64,000 bases of DNA from Sipunculus nudus (GCA_026874595.1 CM049317.1:23795901-23859900), one strand, 5' to 3'. Positions 34,900 through 48,405 are shown, counted from the stretch's first letter. Notes: generated from the letters alone by a model not told the origin. Translations and numbers: made by a program.

Positions 34900-35210
34900 C
34901 ACTTTGCCTTCACGTCTTTCGGGCCTGTTCATTATTTGTAGCTTTAATCGGCTCCCTGGGGAGCATCCACCCGAGCAGCCATAACAGGAGCTTAAAGGCT
35001 TTATGATAAGCATTTGCGTGCCGCCCATGTCCAGTATCCATTCACTCCTTGGTCGAGAGAGCACAGAAGCAAATCCAGGGGCGTACCCTTGTGGTATGGA
35101 CTTTGGCCAGGAGTCTTAGCGCAGACGGCGGTCTGAACGGGACGAACCCACAATATTGCGGTCACAAGTCCAGCGCCCGAACCATTACACCACCACTCGC
35201 GACATGGGCT
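34900..35210 (-). repeat. tRNA-derived SINE, family S2 copy 1
   Basis: On the minus strand from about 35,208: GTGGTGTAATGGTTCGGGCG (A box), then GGGTTCGTCCCGTTC (B box). The body has CTAAGACTCCTGGCC and CAAGGAGTGAATGGATACTG. The body words recur at 40.7 kb. Confidence 0.7.
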
Positions 35211-35214
35211 CTTC

Positions 35215-35685
35215 AGGCATGCACCCACGTTAATATGATGATCAGTTAATGCTTTACTTAAGGGAACTTGTCAATTAGACGGAGACACAATATATGCCGC
35301 CATGCCAGTATTCGGTGCTCGATGAAACCAACTTTTCAGGGAGCCCTTATTTGTCATTAAATGAAGTTTGGACTCCAAAATAATTTGAAAAAAATAATGG
35401 TAGTTCAGAGATTGTAACCAATATGACCACTATATGTGGTAAAGCAGGCTTTTTCATAAAATTTGGTTACATGTATATTATTTCCACTGTTAATTATATC
35501 CTTTTTTTTGGGTGGGTGGGGGGGGGGGCTAAATGAAGGTGTTTATATAACAGCTACTGCTGTTTATTTTGGTACCTTTTCTTTATTTTCTTTATATCCA
35601 AAAGTGTAAAAGACACTTCGGGAATGATAAACGGTGGTTCTATTTAGTGTGGGGTTAAGGGACCCTTTATATTCCTGTGTAAATA
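35215..35685. other. non-coding; poly-G at 35,519-35,528
   Basis: Nothing recognised. Confidence 0.5.
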
Positions 35686-35689
35686 TACA

Positions 35690-35812
35690 TTTATTTACTG
35701 ATAACAGTTTTAAAGTGAATTTTGTTCGAGGAAACCAAGTCCATTTTCGTAATGCAACTTTTGTATTCTTAATGACGCATATCATCAGCAGGCACCTTGG
35801 CGGATGCGGAAG
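35690..35812 (+). repeat. single copy of the 37.3-kb tandem unit
   Basis: CCATTTTCGTAATGCAACTT and CGCATATCATCAGCAGGCAC match the units of the array at 37.27-37.62 kb, so the unit also exists alone. Confidence 0.7.
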
Positions 35813-36150
35813 ATGTGCCTGTAAGTTCCTGTCAGATCTGCAGATTGCTACAGAAAATTAGATAACTAAACAGAAGCGACTTTCATCAGATTTTACGCTT
35901 GGTGCACAACACCTGTGTCGATGTGTTTTGGGCTTTATAATTATAATGGTGAAATCCTTGTGTTGAAAGACTTGGAAATGGTTTGAGTTATACATGGAAA
36001 ATTAACAAGCTAATCCAGATTAATTTATACATTTGCTATGGATGGTTGTAATGTAATTACTCAATTCGACAACTAACTCATAAAAATCATTTATGATAAA
36101 TCTGTAAAATGACTTGGGGGTATCTTTAAATAATGATTTCAGTTAATGCC

Positions 36151-37037
36151 GTGTCACTTCTAACCGGATTGCACGAATGGAGAGGTAACGAAGACCCAAA
36201 ATGTCACTCCGTTGATGTACGTTAGTATCCGTTTAGGCTCTTGCTCTCCTCCGCCGACTACGTTTCATGACCGGGAACGTCCGGTAGAAACAGCGTGACA
36301 TTTTGAACATGCAAAAAACTTTGACCGGATGGTGCCCAGAAAAGTCTCCGTTACCTATTCGTCACTTATCCATTAAGCTTCCTTTTTATCATCTTCCCAT
36401 GCGTTTGTAATTCTGGACTTCTCCATTCGTCTCCGGTGATTGTTATGGCTCATCGGATCATAACCGGAGAAATGAATCGTAGAAGTACAGTACCTATACC
36501 ATATATTCGACGGACACTAACGTATAAGTGACGGAAGCGTAAAGAAATAGAACTGACAGTAAACGGATAGGTAACATACATTTAACGGAGGAAACGGAAG
36601 AACATGGGCAAAGAAACGTATACGGGACGGACGTAGACCGGAGATGGACCGTGCTAGTAGGTTTCAGATTCTTGGTCTCTAAAGGCCCCGGCTTAAAATC
36701 CGGGACTCGTCAGCTACGTGATTGCTAGCGATACGTTGTATCCGTTTATTAACCGTTTCCTCTCCGTTCCTTCTCCGTACTAGTCTTGTTGGTACATTCC
36801 TTTTCTGTTAATTGTCCGTTCTCATTCCGTTCCTTTCCGTTGGTGTTCGTACGTCAGTCATTTTTTCATCCGTTCCTATGCGTACCTTGTCCATCTGTTG
36901 TTCGTTTTCACTGTTCAATTGCCGTTACTAAGTTACACCCGAGATGCAACCGCGACAACTTTTGCCAATGGATATGACCGGATGATTGTTTTTCGCGGGT
37001 TCTCTGTCCGTTCATACAATCCGGTGAGATGTGACAG
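36151..37037. mobile_element. fold-back element of degenerate ACGGAA/TTCCGT words
   Basis: The ends pair imperfectly: GTGTCACTTCTAACCGGATT at the left against the inverse of AATCCGGTGAGATGTGACAG at the right. Inside, ACGGA and TCCGT words occur many times. AACGGA forms dominate at 36,460-36,660 and TCCGTT forms at 36,725-36,900, so the word flips around a unique centre near 36,690. Repeated subterminal words in both orientations are known as transposase-binding sites in Ac/Ds and En/Spm. I infer a non-autonomous DNA element; no transposase frame is present. Confidence 0.6.
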
Positions 37038-37264
37038 AGCCTTGAGATACGCACAGCGGAAATGACTATATAACTTCTATTGATAACTAGTTGAGACGGC
37101 AGATTCTTAATTTAGAACTAATTCTAGCCTGAAGTTTACGCTCTATCACACTATATCAAGCTCTCATCATGTACAACGGGACAAGAAGGACACAGGTGTC
37201 CATGTCCATCTCTTTCTATATATATATATAGCTGACTAATTATGTACCTTAATTATTCCTAATT

Positions 37265-37615
37265 ATGGTACATCAATCATATTATTTTGATAAGGAGTTG
37301 ATTGATTACAGCTCAATTTTCGAAATGCAGCTTTTGAATCCTTACCATCGCATGTCATCAGCAAGCACCTTGATGTTACTTTTACAAGGAGTTAATAAAT
37401 TAAGCTCCATTTTTCTAATACAATTTTTGTATCATTCCCAAATCATCAGCAGGCACCTTGTTGTTTCTTATACAACGAGGTAATTAATTACAGCTCCATT
37501 TTCCTAATGCAACTTTTTTGTCCTTACCAACGCATATCATCAGCAAGCACCTTCGACATTGATGTTACGTTTACAAGGTGTTAATTGATTACAGCTCCAA
37601 ACAGCATCAAGGCTA
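37265..37615 (+). repeat. tandem repeat, about 90-100-bp unit, 3.5 copies
   Basis: Each unit has GATTACAGCTC or a variant, CCATTTT.C.AATGCA.CTTTT, a TATCATCAGCA-GCACCTT block and TTTACAAGG.GTTAAT. Unit starts are near 37,293, 37,387, 37,475 and 37,575. Confidence 0.8.
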
Positions 37616-37834
37616 GTATACCAAGATTTTATTGCCTGATATTAGGTTCTTTTTTAGAATTAATCTGCTTCATGGCAATAAGAAAGAAAGAAAATCACTT
37701 GATAATACTACACTTGAAGGAGTATAACAATTGAATATTGTTCAAGAAGCTGCAGTAAAGTTGTCAATACATGTTAACACTGAGAACAAACTGACTTCTA
37801 TACCGAAACAAAAGGCATCCGTTTCAAAGTCACC

Positions 37835-37852
37835 AGCGCCCCCTGGCGGCCA
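37835..37852 (-). promoter_or_regulatory. strong CTCF-like motif
   Basis: AGCGCCCCCTGGCGGCCA is, on the minus strand, TGGCCGCCAGGGGGCGCT. This is almost identical to the vertebrate CTCF consensus. It is the best such match in the window. Confidence 0.5.
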
Positions 37853-37854
37853 CA

Positions 37855-38086
37855 GTCGTATAGAAACAACAAGATTCTAATACGGTCCATGCATGATAAA
37901 ATAACCAAGTCTGAAGTCCCTGCATCTCAGAGAAGAGTGAGAGACAAACACACAAACCCACACAGATCCCATATGGATGTCTTCTATTAACACGCGGTGC
38001 CGTAAAAAAATAATTCTAGAGGACTTTTGAGTTTGATTTGCCTAAAATTATAAGCTATTGGTTAGAGAAGTGAAATGCAGGGACAG

Positions 38087-38117
<31 letters not shown>

Positions 38118-38465
38118 TGCTGTGATTTTAAAAAGATCCGTAACACGAAGGATATTTCTGAAATGAAAAAAAATAACTATATAAAAATATTTCATTTACT
38201 CGTTGCGATTACGACAAACAATATATATAGACTAGAAATTATACAATAAGGAATTACGGACAAAATATGTTTTAGAAGTTTGGCAAACATTCCTACGAAA
38301 AATCGAGACCTAATTCAGTTTACCTCCTGCGAGTCCTGGTATTTGCTGGAAACCCTCATTTATTTTATGTACTGTACCATATAATAATGTTTTTGAATTC
38401 TGCAAAATATATTATCTGTTCACGAAAACTGGATATTTTGTGGATATGTTTCACCAAAATCTGTC
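37855..38465. other. non-coding; (TA)n at 38,085-38,111
   Basis: No supported gene. Confidence 0.5.
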
Positions 38466-38468
38466 AAT

Positions 38469-40245
<1,777 letters not shown>

Positions 40246-40249
40246 AATT

Positions 40250-40510
40250 ATTTTTGTTTTGATATTCAAGAGAAATTGACAGCTTTTGAGCTCTATAGCC
40301 ACTCAAACATTTCTTTCAAGAAAATAAAATAATTAATTTCGATAAAATTCCGTTTTGTTTTCATCTGCTATTAATTTTTTCTTAAAACAATTCTGTTATC
40401 ATTATACTGTTCAAATCTTAAGAAATTTAATAAAAAATTTTTACCCCGCCCCCCCCCCCCAAAAAAAAATTCCCTTTGGTAGTGATATCTAAAGAAAACC
40501 GTCTGAAAAC
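40250..40510. mobile_element. diverged Harbinger-like MITE relic
   Basis: CAGCTTTTGAGCTCTATAGC and TTTCTTTCAAGAAAATAAAA align with the copy at 18.4-18.7 kb. The terminal inverted repeats are mostly lost. Confidence 0.35.
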
Positions 40511-40639
40511 CAAACATTTTTGAATGACATGATTCATAGTACAAGATCAATAGGCAATAAATTTTATCCGGCTAAAGTTCGAAAAAAAAAAATTATTATT
40601 GCCACTGTATTGCAAGTTTACCAGACTTAATATTACCAA

Positions 40640-40900
40640 TAAAAATAGAAAGAGCGTGTGTGTGTATGGGGGGGGCTTGTAACCGCAAGGTTGTTGGTTC
40701 GAATCCCACTCAAACTGCCTTCCTCGCTAAGACTCCTTGCCAGAGTCTTAACCACGCAGGTGAGCCCTCACCACCAAGGAGTGAATGGGTACTGGTTACG
40801 GACAGCGCCGGCAAAATGTAGAATGAATAACCCTATTGAGTCTACGAAAGCCGCATCTCAGGGTGAATGTTTCCCAGGGTTCCGAGAAAAGCTACAAGAA
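40640..40900 (+). repeat. tRNA-derived SINE, family S2 copy 2
   Basis: A B box GGTTCGAATCCCACTCAAAC at 40,697 is followed by GCTAAGACTCCTTGCCAGAG and CAAGGAGTGAATGGGTACTG. These are the S2 body words. A tail-only piece is at 57,570-57,630. Confidence 0.65.
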
Positions 40901-40904
40901 TGAA

Positions 40905-41754
40905 CAGACGTAAAAACCGGAAAGGCAAAGTGTAAGGTCGGATGAGACTGGCACTGATTGCTCTCAGACTATAAACCAAACCCTTACATTTACCATTTTT
41001 TTCAGTTGATTCTCCGCATTCCATGTTCAGGGCGTTCCGCATTTGACTGGGTGCACGGTGAGCAATCACTTACTTCTGACGATCTTTCTGTTAGTGTTAC
41101 AAAATCAATGAATCTCCAAAAATATCAACTAAGTCACGAAATCTTAAATAAAGTAAGCCAGATTCTATTGTATTCTGGTGGGGGCGTGGTGCAGGTAACA
41201 CAATAAACTGAGTACAGTTAGTGTGTTGTCCGCCGTCTGGGGCTTATTTAAATGTAACTGTTCTGTCATTTAACTCACGCTGTCCAACTTACACAGAGAA
41301 GTTGATGAAGAGGTACCCTAAGTAGGCATGGCGTGAAGCCAAGAAGTACCGCTAAACTCCGACCAATCACAGACAAAGCAAGGGCAGAGAGGGGAAATCA
41401 AACTTTTCTATTGGGTTCTCAAATAGCAACAGTCATTTATAATTTCCGCTGAATCCTGTGAAAATATAATTATGGTGTTCAAGCCAGTGCCTAAGGCGTT
41501 TCTAATTTCGCAAATCAAAATAATTTCAACAGAAGTGTTCCAAAAATTACATTATGCAAAGTTCGGACTGACAAATTACTAATCTCTCAGTAAGAAGTTA
41601 TTTTTTGTTAATTATTTCCGGTGAGGATGCTAATGTTTTGGCTTGTGTTTGGTAACCGTGTTGGTCTTGGCAAAAGTCGATATGTGTAAATACCTTGCGT
41701 GTTACGTTACTTTGATCAAGTCGAGTAAAATTTGTCTGATCATAATTAAGATTT
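40905..41754. other. non-coding, nothing recognised
   Basis: No supported feature. Confidence 0.5.
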
Positions 41755-41759
41755 ATTAT

Positions 41760-42659
41760 TGTATTTGAAGTTACTGATTTAAATACAGGAATTCATTATT
41801 TAATTTAATTACTTGAAAAAGACATCCATGGATAATAATTGTGTTATGGAACCTAATAATAACAGATCATGTAATCGTAACGAGCATTAATTTTCGTTTC
41901 AAGGATTCCGCAACACTAGGCAGCGTGAAATATCTAGGGGAATGAATAAAGAAATCAGTGTTTTTTTGTTAACAAACAATTATAATTTATCCTTAGTAAA
42001 ATGTTAACATTACAACACACCAAATCAATACAATTACACAGTATTTAAGACATAACAATAATAAAAATGTACATCACCAGAGTCCAGATCATAGGCTTTG
42101 CTTTCTGGATACCACACATGTCACTGTCCAAAAAGAGTCTTTTAGCACACATAATCCACGAACAGTTCAAGTAAATCTTCCCGGTGAATAGTCAAACTAA
42201 ATCTTGAAGACAATCTATTGTAATTCAGAAGTGAAGTTCAGGTAAAATCCCAAAGGCCAACTGAAGATAATCTGTATAAAAATCTGTGTAAAGCCTGTAT
42301 TAAGTCCGTAGAAAATATGTAACTATGCAATTATCGGAGTAGGTCCCAAGACTAACGAGAAAGTCGCACCCTTTCGTGCCCGCTGGTATTTTTCTTCTCT
42401 GAGCTCTAAACACAGCCCCTATTTATAGCTTTTTCATCCGAAGTCAAGAAACTTCTAGGCAAGGAAAATTAAAAACACACACTCAAAGCTCTTAGAACAC
42501 AACGAACGCGCTGTGTGTTTACACCCTGCGAGCAAGCCAGAGTTCAACAAGTGCGGGTCCTATAGAAACGCACAGGGCTTGCGCCTAACACGATTCAGAA
42601 TGTCAAGCACATGTTAAGCTATGTAAAATCCTGCGCATAATAAACAAATACATGTAACA
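41760..42659 (-). mobile_element. solo LTR of a retrotransposon
   Basis: A 900-bp block starts TGTATTTG and ends ATGTAACA on the plus strand. It is flanked by an exact 5-bp duplication ATTAT (41755-41759 and 42660-42664). On the minus strand it reads TGTTACAT.. as its 5' end and has a promoter-like GCTATAAATAGGGGC near 42,430. No gag or pol frame lies on either side, so it is a solo LTR left by recombination. Superfamily (Gypsy, BEL or Copia) cannot be told from this alone. Confidence 0.65.
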
Positions 42660-42664
42660 ATTAT

Positions 42665-43300
42665 CTATCCGGCTTTTGTCATTAACTTGAAGCAAGCAGG
42701 TTAAAACTCTTAACCGTGTTTGTGTGATATTTGTTCTGGCATACCCCAGATTCAACAATCAATTTAAGACAATATTTTTTCTTCTTTAGATTCTTTTTGA
42801 GGAAATAATATTTGCCATAGCATGTGCCCACCTATTCATATTAAAACATAAAATGTATGTTTAAACTTAAATCTCGAAAAAGATTGTATTCTTATATGCT
42901 GAGACATATCATGGCATACGTCTTTTAAAGTAACAGCTAAAATGAAAGAACCTGACAAAAATCATGCAAACTTATTGTCAATAGCCCTGTGAAAAGTTTT
43001 ACGAGATTTATAAACAAGACCAAATTAGATATCACTGCAATAATTCAATGGATTGTCTGTATTTTCCTGTCATAAATAATGCCTTGTCAAATATTCTGAT
43101 CACCTCGGAAGCTTTATCTCTGCTATGAATTTACGGTATTATTCGGTACCTACGTATTACGCAAATATTTATCAATGCTATTACAAAAACTGTCCTCAGA
43201 TATGTCTCAGACAACAAGTATTTCTCCAATTTTAAAGACAAATTGACCAAGGCTAGACACAACTGCAAACCCAAATAAGAACATATATTTAAAAAAAAAA
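42665..43300. other. non-coding, nothing recognised
   Basis: No supported feature. Confidence 0.5.
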
Positions 43301-43304
43301 CTTC

Positions 43305-43370
43305 TTCCATGGTCTAGGTGTACAGCACAGAGCCGAAAGCCAGGAGGTCGTGAGTACGAATCTCATATGA
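43305..43370 (+). repeat. tRNA-like SINE head
   Basis: ATGGTCTAGGTGTACAGCAC (A-box position) and GTGAGTACGAATCTCAT (B-box position) are spaced like a tRNA gene. The head is similar to the SINE at 7.1-7.36 kb. Confidence 0.5.
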
Positions 43371-43374
43371 TGAT

Positions 43375-44215
43375 ATTCAGAAATAAAGTGTTTATTCGTG
43401 TCATGATTGAATCAACGTGCGCCTGTGCTACAGATTTCTCGTTTGCATGCCTGTAAAGTATGGGAAAGTGACTGTAACTCAGAAAAAAAATGATATATAT
43501 ATAAAGATCTGAGTGGACGAAGTAAGGTAATGTTAAAAAAAAACAGAGGTTTGTAAAAATTTGTGCCATACGTTTGGCGCAGGTATGCGCTCTCTCTGTA
43601 ATGGTAACTCGTGCCACGCAAACCAAAACAGGGATCTCTGATATTTATAGGTAGTAAGCTTTACCCCCAGGTCATCAGGTTTAGATTACAACCAAAACAG
43701 TGAGGAATCAAACCACTCAACGTGATGGAGCAAAATCAGGCAACGGGACCAGGTATTCACGCGAGACTTGACGAGGAAACAGCGGGAGCGGAACTAAGGA
43801 ACGTACGATATACCGGAAAGAAAAGGCCATGACATTTACTATATTGATTCTAGGGATATAATCTCTTGTGTGCTCATCTTCTGTGATTTCTAGCGGTCAC
43901 GAAGGCAGACCGAGGTTATATTTGAAGCTACGGTTGTCTGTCAATTCGTCTATCTGTCTGAATATCAGTGATTAGGATAATTTGCACTCTAGGTAGCGGT
44001 AAGCTGCCGAATTTTACAGTGCTCTGGTTAAACCGCTACTGCGAGTAATACGTATTCATAAATTTCCGCCCGAAGTGCTCGGGTGGTGCTATTTGGAATA
44101 CATTGTTTTATATTACTCGCCGCTTGACAAAAAGTTTTTTAGTCGATATGGCATATGGCGGCACCAATAACCTTTGAGTGGAAAAGCCATGGCCTTTAAA
44201 CATAATGATTTGTAT
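43375..44215. other. non-coding, nothing recognised
   Basis: The 87-codon minus-strand frame at 43,363-43,626 shows no supportable domain. Confidence 0.45.
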
Positions 44216-44218
44216 TTT

Positions 44219-44506
44219 GCTTCCGCATCCGCACTTCCAAATAATCCAGATCGTGAATCAGGTTTCTCTGTCCGCACTAGGCCACTTATCCGCATCAGGT
44301 CGGCGTCTAATCTGCGAGGCTGATTTAGCTACCATTTGACCTAATGCTTTAACCGAAATAACAAGTTTTGCAGCAGAGGAAATCAGATTAAAAACCAAGT
44401 GCGGACGGCGAATACACATTTTACAGAAAGCGTACTGTTTCGAGACTAAATTAAATCGGTTTAGTATAATCCAATTTAGATGCGAAACAAGTGCGGATAC
44501 GCAAGC
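44219..44506. mobile_element. fold-back element of degenerate TGCGGA/TCCGCA words
   Basis: GCTTCCGCATCCGCACTT at the left pairs, with two mismatches, with AAGTGCGGATACGCAAGC at the right. TCCGCA words (four) lie in the left half and GTGCGGA words in the right. The design is as at 36.15-37.04 kb but with a different word. Confidence 0.5.
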
Positions 44507-44509
44507 TTC

Positions 44510-45185
44510 AGATAAGGCACACATAGAAGGATGAGGGTATAGACGGCGACGGCGATCACACTGACGGAATTAGTTGTTTTAATGCGGGGAACGTGGGATT
44601 AAAGGCTGCGAAGGCTTCGACACGGTATTGATAAGGGGTCATCGAGGGAAGCGAGGGAATGCAAGGAATTGCTACGGTCAACAATGGATGATGACCAAGT
44701 TTGTACGTATTTCCAGGGTGGGAGATGACCCGAGTAGGGATTTAAAGGAAGTGCTACGGTTTCTCAAGTACAGCACGTCTCATGACGGATTAATCCTCTT
44801 TGCACATCCCGCACACAGGCAGCAGACCACGGCTAATTTACAACGGATGTAGAAGGGTGACCTGCGGTAAATATAGATGCCGTGAAGCCTGATGACAGTA
44901 GCCTTGCGGGCTATCTGTTGGAATGACCCATCTGTGGCCACACCACATAGGTTTTGAACAGGGATTCTACGACAAAACACACAATTGGACTTATAACTCA
45001 AACTTTTGATTCAATTTCAAATACAACCTTCATTTAAACTTTTTCTTTCACTTATAATTAATCTTGTAATGCATCTTATTTTTCAGCTTAACATTAAACC
45101 TCTTATCCATATAATATTTCAAATTATAATTTACAATAAGCAACATGGTTTTTTCGATTTGCTTCAGTTCTAATAATCTAATTAC
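44510..45185. other. non-coding, nothing recognised
   Basis: No supported feature. Confidence 0.5.
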
Positions 45186-45187
45186 AC

Positions 45188-45705
45188 CAGTAAAAATGGT
45201 TACCATGTGGCTCGAGTAAACTTTTCAAGGGACTCGGATTTGGACTTTGACTTGAAGTTTCTTGGACTTAGACTGGTACTCTTGCTCGGCGAAAAGGACT
45301 CCAGAAATAAGACCGAGTTCACCTCTAGTCCAGTGGGATGAAGCGTTGTCACATACTATAAAGCGTTATGTACATGAGCGAACAACCAAGAAAATATTAG
45401 GCCTACAAAATAAAACTATATTTGCCAAACTTAAGTTCGCATCAGGAGCTAAAGCTTATCTAATATTCAAGAAAAGAGCATATATAAACGAATTAAAATA
45501 TATACACGATAATCTAAAATACCAATTTAAAATTTCTCATCAAAGAGATGTGTGCTTGGACTCAAACTTGTTCTCGGCTCCCAAATGACTCGGACTCGAA
45601 GAAGGTGGACTTGACTCGAATCTCATGGACTCAGACTTGGACTCGGGTGTGCTGGACTCGGACTTCCACTCGATCTCAGATGTTGTGGACTCGACTACAT
45701 CTCTG
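45188..45705. mobile_element. hAT-like MITE (GACTCGGACT words), copy 3
   Basis: It ends TGGACTCGACTACATCTCTG, the inverse of the CAGAGATGTAGTCGAGTCC type end. ACTTGGACTCG, ACTCGGACTT and GACTCGAA words fill both flanks. The 108-codon frame inside matches nothing. The left boundary is approximate. Confidence 0.55.
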
Positions 45706-45709
45706 GTGA

Positions 45710-46525
45710 TAACCAAGCTGATTTGAACTCTTCACATAGCGAATCTTATTTTTCAATATTAGTGAAAACTGGAATACCAATTGTTCACAAAAGTTGCAGA
45801 AAGGGGCAGTTAAAGGTGAAATAAAAAACGCAAGAAAGAATGAATTCTAAGTAGACCGTTGAAAGATATTAAATCGTTCCTTCGTTCCCTGCTGAGCGCG
45901 ACAATGCAACGTGCTCATGATGCAATTAATCTTTCGGTCGGTCTTTATAACAACGGAAATACTTGTACAACAATAGGTGACCATGTCTTGTGCAGTCGAT
46001 AAATAGAAATTTGCATTCCAGTAAAAATACTTATTTTGGAGCATCTCCAAATTCTCCGACTCTAGTAGGATTCACTGACGAAAAGGTACTGATGTCCGAT
46101 TGATCATCCTGAGTGGCGGACTTCTGCACTTCGTTTTATACCTGAGGGAATAAGAGTAAATATTTCACAGTCACTACCAGCAATCAGGTATTAACCAAGT
46201 CCGCGAGGGACTGACAGTACAGCAAACCATCTGCTACCAATGCTGCTCTGCTAAATTAAATCGGCCACAGACACAAGACCAGTTCACGTTCGGTCCCAGT
46301 CTTTCTTCCAAATTAACCTGAACTCAATTTCCTTAAAGGAAGCTGCGTGAACTGACGGTCCTGGACCGGATCAGATAATACTATTATCTAACTTTGTTAT
46401 CCCGGTTCCAAATTGTTTTAACCTCCAATAGTGTCGACATAGTATCACTATTAACGCTAGAAAATTCACTTACAAAACCTATGGTAACCATCCATGTATT
46501 ATACTAGAGGTATGCATCCTCAGGA
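45710..46525. other. non-coding, nothing recognised
   Basis: No supported feature. Confidence 0.5.
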
Positions 46526-46529
46526 ATGC

Positions 46530-46855
46530 AAGCCTTCGCCCTGTGAGTGGTCCTTAGTGTGGGCACTCCGCAAGCCATGTTTTCATTCATGTACTGGCAT
46601 ATATTATCAGACTCATTGGTGCATAAGTTCCCCCCCCCCCCCCCCCAACAAGTGTCTGCATTCACTTATTCGGTCAATATTCCAACGACCAATCGTGCAT
46701 ATGTAACTGCACATTTGTAAATATTCCCGGGAGTCCTTGGAACTGGATCATGAGCAGACCCACACCAAAATCTAATCGTTTCCCCATAGAGCCAGTTTTG
46801 AGGTGCCCGTAAAATGTCATGGGATTCCGTTCATGAATGCGCGAATGATATTGTA
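46530..46855 (-). repeat. dispersed repeat R1, copy 3 (inverted)
   Basis: CCATGTTTTCATTCATGTAC, CATTTGTAAATATTCC and ATTCCGTTCATGAATG are reverse complements of R1 blocks in the expected order. A poly-C tract interrupts it at 46,630-46,646. Confidence 0.7.
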
Positions 46856-46869
46856 GGGATGAATGGTAT

Positions 46870-47065
46870 TATCGATATATATATACATATATATATATAT
46901 ATATTTATATATATATGTATATATATATCGCCATAGGCTGATTGTTATCCTATTGCTTTTATGTTTGTAGATTTAGCCACCGTTTAGTACAGTCATTTTT
47001 ACATATGTTTGTCAGAGTTAGCCACACTTTAGTACGGTCATCATTTATGTTGTCACAGTTAGCAA

Positions 47066-47100
<35 letters not shown>
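46870..47100. repeat. (TA)n tracts
   Basis: TA tracts at about 46,878-46,928 and 47,070-47,098. Between them a 63-bp word (TTTGT..AGTTAGCCAC..TTTAGTACGGTCAT) is imperfectly duplicated. Confidence 0.85.
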
Positions 47101-47101
<1 letters not shown>

Positions 47102-47104
47102 CTT

Positions 47105-48355
47105 TATACCTATATAATACCAGGCATCAGGAATACAATACTAGTGGTTATAAACAAGGCAGCCTGCTCCACACATTATAGCACCAGCTTACACAACAAA
47201 GGGGATTTGTATTTGGTATAAAAATTATACTGACATTAATGTCAGCCCTGTCTCGCGGTAGGACATCATCATGTTTCCATGGTTATTATAAACAAAATCC
47301 ATCTAAACGATTACAAACGGGAGAAACTTCGACGAACAACTTTAATCATTGATATTTAGATTCGCTCTACAGCTAGCAATTAAGGGATTTCCTGTAACGA
47401 TTTATTAAAGTTTATTAAAATGAACCGAACTTGACATCACAAAAATATACAAGAAAATTACACGCTTAATCTCATGAATTGAATATACTTTTATAATAAC
47501 ACAATGATTTGACTCCATGGTCGGTATAGATTATCTATTGTGGCAACAGAGAACCGTGTAATAAAAAATGCACCCGTTCACCTTTGCGCGCAAATAAGCG
47601 TGGGTTGTATCGTCTGCTCAAAATCGTCTGCTGACGTTTACGACACACGCGACATGATATGCGGCCCTGCACGCTCAGGTGCCCATTCGTAAGGTCCAAT
47701 CATCTCATCAGCTTGACCACTTGACCACTCTGTTTCAGCTCAGTTCTAGGTCTTTATGTTTCTCCTCATGACGGAGTTCCTCTCGGAAATTATCGATTGA
47801 ACAACAACAGCACTTCTATCAAAGGAATCAAGCTTGTAAGGTGTGTTAACAGTTGTCACGCCAATCATTTCTACCCACGCTACATATAAAATGCTCCCTG
47901 AACAATATTCATTTGGGTTCAAATCAACTCTATCATGGCAATAAACCAACTTGTAGATTCTCATACATAAAATTAATTCAAGATAGTTCAAGAAAGCTGG
48001 CTTTAATATTTTCGTGTCTACATAAGCGTTTGTGTTTCATTCTGCATGTTGCAAGTATACTGTAAATATTCGATCCGGAATAATTCTATATATATATATA
48101 TATTTTTATTTCGAATCAGGACGACCTATCCATCTGATTAGATGATTTTCAAAAGGCCAATTCAATACATAAAAAAAGTATATATAACAACGCTAACTCT
48201 TAAACTCAACTGTGTCTTCATGTATGTCTTGCTTTTAAAATAAATCAACTCATTGTGGACAAAAACTTTGTATATTATGATGTATTTATATTTTAAAATG
48301 TATTCTCGGATGGTGTTGAAGACCTTTAATGCTTGTCAAATAATATGTGGTCACT
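47105..48355. other. non-coding, nothing recognised
   Basis: No supported gene; a short TA tract lies at 48,091-48,104. Confidence 0.5.
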
Positions 48356-48362
48356 ATGAATA

Positions 48363-48405
48363 CATATATATATGTATATATATATAAATTATATATATAT
48401 ATCAT

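Noticed and set aside
37265-37615. CRISPR-like array
   Set aside because: Units are about 90-100 bp and diverged throughout, with no short identical repeat and unique spacers; the genome is eukaryotic.
40697-40720. Possible functional tRNA gene (GGTTCGAATCCC)
   Set aside because: No matching acceptor stem upstream; the body is shared with the SINE at 35 kb.
45262-45588. 108-codon frame
   Set aside because: It sits inside a hAT-like MITE and matches no transposase motif.
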